Positions 59,416 to 64,000 of a stretch of 64,000 bases of DNA are shown in pieces. The notes beneath the pieces are model-generated. The model worked only from the letters and a program-made list of their open reading frames with translations, had not been told where the DNA came from and made no database searches. Where the stretch lies: positions 109,501 to 173,500 of the forward strand of contig JACATO010001106.1 of the NCBI GenBank assembly GCA_018389105.1, read 5' to 3'. Every line of letters starts with the position of its first letter. Positions within the stretch are counted from its first letter, which is position 1. This DNA comes from Nautilus pompilius (taxonomy: Eukaryota; Mollusca; Cephalopoda; Nautilida; Nautilidae). The position numbers and the translations under genes were made by a program.

Positions 59416-62400
59416 ACTTTAAAATTTACAGGAATTTTTACTCGCATTGTCAAGGTTGTGTTTCGGCGCGAGTGGCAATATTCGGTTTGAAGTATGGTAA
59501 ATAATACGTTTACCTTTGTTTATCGAAATTAATAATAATGTAAAACTATCTAAAATGAAGCGATAAAGATTTTAAAAAATCTGGTCATCAATAATTTTTC
59601 AAAATATAATCATGCTGACGTTTACGGAAGCGCAGTTTTCCACGAAACCATCGGTTCATGGCGTCACTCATCAATCCGACAGCTGGATCATTTCATCGAC
59701 ATTCAATCCCAAATTTCTTTATTTGTCTGTTTTTTTTTTACTTAGATCGATTAGTATCGATCAAAATTAAAGTTCAAGTATTTTCATAAGTAATTTCTGG
59801 TCTAACTCCAGCTTTATCTTGGCTTAAATGCCATTCGGAACCGACAAACGGTTCAGCTTGAACATTTTCCCCTTTGGTGCTGTAAAAGTTTCTTTCGCAA
59901 TATCGAGGTGAAAAACGTCGCGTCAGTTTTAAGCCAGTTAATGCATCTAACGGTTGCTTTTTAAAGAATTAAATCCTAACCAATCCTGAGATAAATGTAT
60001 ATAAACTAAGTAAACAACAGAATATTTACTCTTCTTTTAATATTCAGAATTAATTGAAATCTTCATAGTCCGGAGGCTGATGCTATAGATTTTCCATTAA
60101 GCCCATTTCCCTTTACGGACATTAAAAAGATAAATGAAATGTTAGATTTAATTAAAAATCTTAATCGTACCAGCTACCAGAATAAAAGACTGATATTATA
60201 TAGGCTCAACTATTAAATAGCATCGGCGGTCATGAAAGATTATCAATACATTTTATAGTTTTTATTAAATTACGCGGCAATCGAACGTTTATAAAAATCC
60301 TGGTCTTCACAGTTGTCTATATGACGTCACTTTTTTAGTAGAAATCATTATCGATTACTCTTTCAGAAGACCTTTTTCGAGTTGGCATCACTGACTTCTT
60401 CTGAAATCAGCTCCGGTTGAAAATTCTTTCTAAGATTTAAATTCGTAGTCAGTGTGACCCTTTCTTGGAGAAAAGCGGTCATTGGCCGATGACAAGTGCG
60501 ACCTGGTGATTGACAATGTCCGTGTCGTAGTTTTCGGGGCTGAGTGAGTCAGGGAGGAGAGAAACCTCCGGAGTTTATCCCAGTCGCGCAATAAGACGTC
60601 TACGATGTTTGGCTGTCCAAATAAAGAAAGCTCAACGACACAGTAACATCAATGTGGCGTGGAACGGGGCAAAGGATGCTGTGATGACAACCACCACAGC
60701 AGACTCTGCTACTTCCCAAATATACCACCTGCATGGGAACCTCTGGTTCTCCCACGTTGGAAAAAGAAATAGCAAAAGTCATAAAGACTTTATGCTATAC
60801 AAGATCAAGAGAATCTCCGATTCTCCCACGAGGGAGGACTAGAATAAAACGGAGGGAGAACATGACTCCATCCATCACCCTGCAAAAATAAAAATAGAAC
60901 TCTCTCCATCCTTCCACTTGGAAATTGAAAAATAAACAGTGGCCCAAACTTCCCTTACAGAACAAGGACATACAGAGAGAAAACTCTGTTTTAGAGAGTC
61001 CAGCCAGGATAAACCTACCCCTCCTGCGTGCAATACGAAGGAGATGGATAGCCCGCTGCTCTCGCTAGGCTGAGGTACACTTCAAACAAAACACAGGTCG
61101 AAATAAGGCTTCACTTATAAACAGCTGAGATGGCCGGTCGTGGAACCGATCCAGCTACACCCACATACATACGCAACTTCACAAACACTCCCCAAAACAC
61201 CGCACAACACCAAAAAAAAAAGTGCTGTTGCTGTTTTTTTTTTAAATTACACTGTAAAGTTGTTGCTTTTTTTTCCCTACGCTTGATTAGGAGCGTGTAA
61301 AGTTGCAGCTGAATTTGGTTTCCGACCCATAGTTCCTCTGTGTAACTAATTGATGGCATCGTCGGTACCCGACTGGAGGTTTTTGGGGTGGGGAGAACGA
61401 GTGGAAATGAGGCCGACAAAATCCTGATTGGAAGCTTTGGTCGTCGGCATGCAGAAGTTCAGAAAGGATGACTGCCTCTCTCTCTTGACCACATCCGCCT
61501 CGTTCACTCTATCATCAGCTCCGCGTCAACACCAGCTGGAGGTTCACTAGGTTTATGTCTGCTTGCATATGCGCTTCGATCCTCGCCTGACGACCGTCCG
61601 GATATCGCCACTCACGGTCGTTTTGGGAAGAGGTGAATAACTTCTGTCGTTATAGTCGTTTTAAACGAAATCACGGTGTCCGGTAAGGATATAGATTTTC
61701 TCCGAACTCCCATCTTCACACAGCGCTCCCGCCACAGTGGTAGAAGCCTCATGGTGTGGATGAGTATTAAAGTATATCGGCCTTACCGTATTGTCTTTAG
61801 CATATAGGTAGCCTTTTAATTTCAAATCTATCTCCATTTGAACAACACCCATAATGCGTCGAGAGTAATTGTTTTTTTTAAAAACTAATTATCTATTTGC
61901 GTTAACGAAGTAAAAAAAAAACCTTGTGTAGTTTCCACCTAACATTCTACGGATTTTCTTATTTCAAAACACAGAGTCGTTAAACACCTGGGAAATTCGT
62001 CAGTAATAGTGCAGCCATTCAAAACGTTCCCCATTTCACGCATGATGAACAGTTTCGCGCTGTTGCTCCGCATCGACATTCGTCAAAGCGAAAATACTGC
62101 ACCTCCGGGTCATTTCCCAAAATATCCTTAAATTAGGATTGCCTGGTTACAGAGGACTTCAATCATCCCGATATAAATTAAAGTAAAGAGGGAAATATCG
62201 CCGCAGTAATCTATTTTCTAACACTAACCAAAATAACTTTTCTAGAAAATAAACTGCTCCGACAAGAGACCGTAAATAACGTCTGGTCCCACAGCGGGCA
62301 ATGGATGTATAATCTGTTTTAGATATTAACCTAATAAATATAATAGAAATGTTTTAAAATTTCAATATAAATATACATGAATTTGTTTTAAAATAACAAT

Positions 62401-62500
62401 ATTAAGGTGCCCAATTAAACATTATAGTTAAATGAAAGTGATTGCCACAGTTTAAGAGAAATATTTCTTTAGAAATAGTTTTGTTTCAGAAATAAAAGAT
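59416..62500. other. unassigned region, GC-richer between 60.5 and 61.8 kb
   Basis: No gene supported. A TGACGTCA (CRE-type) palindrome lies near 60322. From about 60480 to 61850 the DNA is richer in C and G and has several openings without recognised domains. The cleanest is 61852-61661 on the minus strand, 63 codons, start MGVVQMEIDLKLKGYLYAKD, balanced in composition and possibly a real exon, but without clear splice signals. Confidence 0.4.
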
Positions 62501-62955
62501 AATAAACAGATAAAGACTGTTCACTTAACTTTAAGAAAGAGTCAATAAACAGATAAAAGTTTTCACTCAACTTTGAGAGTTAATAAACAGATTTTAAAAT
62601 TTTCACTCAACTTTAAGAGTTAATAAACAGATAAAAGTTTTCACTCAACTTTGAGAGTTAATAAACAGATTTTAAAAAAATTTCACTCAACTTTAAGAGT
62701 TAATAAACAGATAAAGACTGTTCACTCAACTTTAAGAAAGAGTCAATAAACAGATAAAAGTTTTCACTCAACTTTGAGAGTTAATAAACAGATTTTTAAA
62801 AATTTCACTCAACTTTAAGAGTTAATAAACAGATTTAAAATAATTTCACTCAACTTTAGGAGTTAATAAACAGATAAAAATTTCACTCAACTTTAAGAGT
62901 TAATAAACAGATAAAGACTGTTCACTCAACTTTAAGTAAGAGTTAATAAACAGAT
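62501..62955 (+). repeat. about 40-bp minisatellite with ~200-bp higher-order units
   Basis: Twelve units beginning AATAAACAGAT and containing TTCACTCAACTTT. Three unit types alternate: one with AAAGACTGTTCAC and an AAGAAAGAGTC end, one with AAAAGTTTTCAC, and one with TTTTAAAA before TTTCAC. The first type recurs at 62501, 62702 and 62902, giving a five-unit period of 200-201 bp. The last unit (62945) is partial. Confidence 0.95.
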
Positions 62956-64000
62956 AATGAAGCTGATTGAATGGGATCAGTTAAAATCTGATCAGATCAC
63001 TCAAAGTTTTCAATAATGAGAAGTTGTGGCTGCCAGTATTAGCTCTCTAATGTTTCTACCTCGCAAACAACTTCAACTTTGCAGCTGCGAAACAACCTTA
63101 TGAGGAAATATTGCTGCAATCATTACAGCTAAGAGGGAAAAAAGAAAAGAATTTTTAAATCTGATAAACAGCCGAGACTGACCGGAAATTATTTTCTCAA
63201 GATATTGAAAGGAAATCTAATTTTGCAGCAGATATTTAGTTATTTGCATCATTCATTTTTACAAAATCGTGTTCTTTCAGACGAATGAAATGGAAAATGT
63301 TAATATCTAGCATTCTAAACGATTATAAAAATTAATCCTAATAAGTGTATTCCAGTTGGTTTTCAGTGTATTACAGTCGTTTGTTAAAGAGTGTCACCTA
63401 ATAAATACAATTAATATTTTAATAGATTTTGAACATGTATTTTATGATAAAAGTATTTAAGAAATTTTAGATGAGATAAGTAAATGGCATATTGATAGGA
63501 ATTAAGATATTAATTACACTTCAGTGTCGCTTTTGATAATGTTTCATAAGTAAACTCATTTAAAATTTAAGGTAATAAATATCTGTGGTATAAATTTTAT
63601 CGATAAATAACAGAAAACATTGGTGTGGTACATGGTTCGTTTTTAAACATCTCTTTTTCATCATTATAAGGCTAATACATAAAAATGTAAGTATACAATA
63701 CTAAAATTTACGCAAGGATTTACACTGCAAAAATAGACGCATGTTTTAAATAAATTTTATGTATTTCATTCGTGAATCAATTTGAAATTGGGTTTGGAAC
63801 ATAATAATGTAAAGTTATTTGAGTATGCTAACCATTATTATATGTAAACAATAGATGTGAAAAGGTAGTAATTATGGTTTGCAGGCATGAGTTTAATATT
63901 TAAGAAAACAATGAATTTGGGGAAATGGTTCAGTATATATTGTCTGGAATGTGTTCAGGTTCCAAACATTTGTAGTATGCAGAATGACCTTTTAAAATAT
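62956..64000. other. unassigned AT-rich sequence
   Basis: No gene, repeat or element recognised. Confidence 0.5.

Overview
This is an AT-rich, gene-poor stretch of animal nuclear DNA. I see no bacterial-type operons and no long intact host gene. The best-supported content is transposon-derived: two copies of one mariner family, three or more Tc1-like relics, a complete hAT element with an 8-bp target-site duplication, a short internally deleted Tc1/mariner-type element with intact ends, and two tRNA-derived SINEs. Simple repeats and minisatellites make up much of the rest. This mix fits a lophotrochozoan, with a mollusc such as a cephalopod as my best guess. That attribution is an impression, not something the sequence proves.

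Layout. 0.7-2.0 kb: mariner copy 1 (minus strand), nearly full length. 4.3-5.1 kb: Tc1-like relic (plus). 6.4-7.1 kb: a 30/31-bp minisatellite. 7.1-13.2 kb: mostly unassigned, with one imperfect 75-bp motif present twice. 13.2 kb: a (TG)n run. 14.3 kb: Tc1-like C-terminal relic (minus). 17.2-18.2 kb: mariner copy 2 (plus), 5'-truncated. 24.3-25.3 kb: Tc1-like relic (minus). 26.4 kb: possible retroelement fragment. 30.3-31.8 kb: a phase-consistent set of three candidate exons, the only hint of a host gene with splice sites. 32.67-34.51 kb: an 18-copy, 102-bp array whose units stay open in one frame and show a higher-order duplication. 36.8-39.4 kb: the hAT element, whose BED-finger transposase is broken by only two single-base losses, both in A-runs. 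42.3-42.9 kb: a 575-bp inverted-repeat element that keeps an in-frame fusion of the two ends of its transposase. 49.2-53.4 kb: an unidentified decayed protein region (minus) bracketed on both sides by the same diverged ~90-bp repeat. 52.8-53.0 kb: a SINE foldback with 48-bp perfect arms. 58.1-58.65 kb: a SINE with an internal 113-bp duplication and an (ACT)n tail. 59.0-59.4 kb: four near-identical 102-bp repeats. 62.5-63.0 kb: a ~40-bp minisatellite organised in ~200-bp five-unit blocks.

Nothing shows genes working together as a pathway. The story is one of insertion, decay and unequal exchange. The observations most worth following up are the two higher-order arrays, the young hAT element, the in-frame-deleted element, the SINE foldback and the candidate exons at 30.3-31.8 kb.
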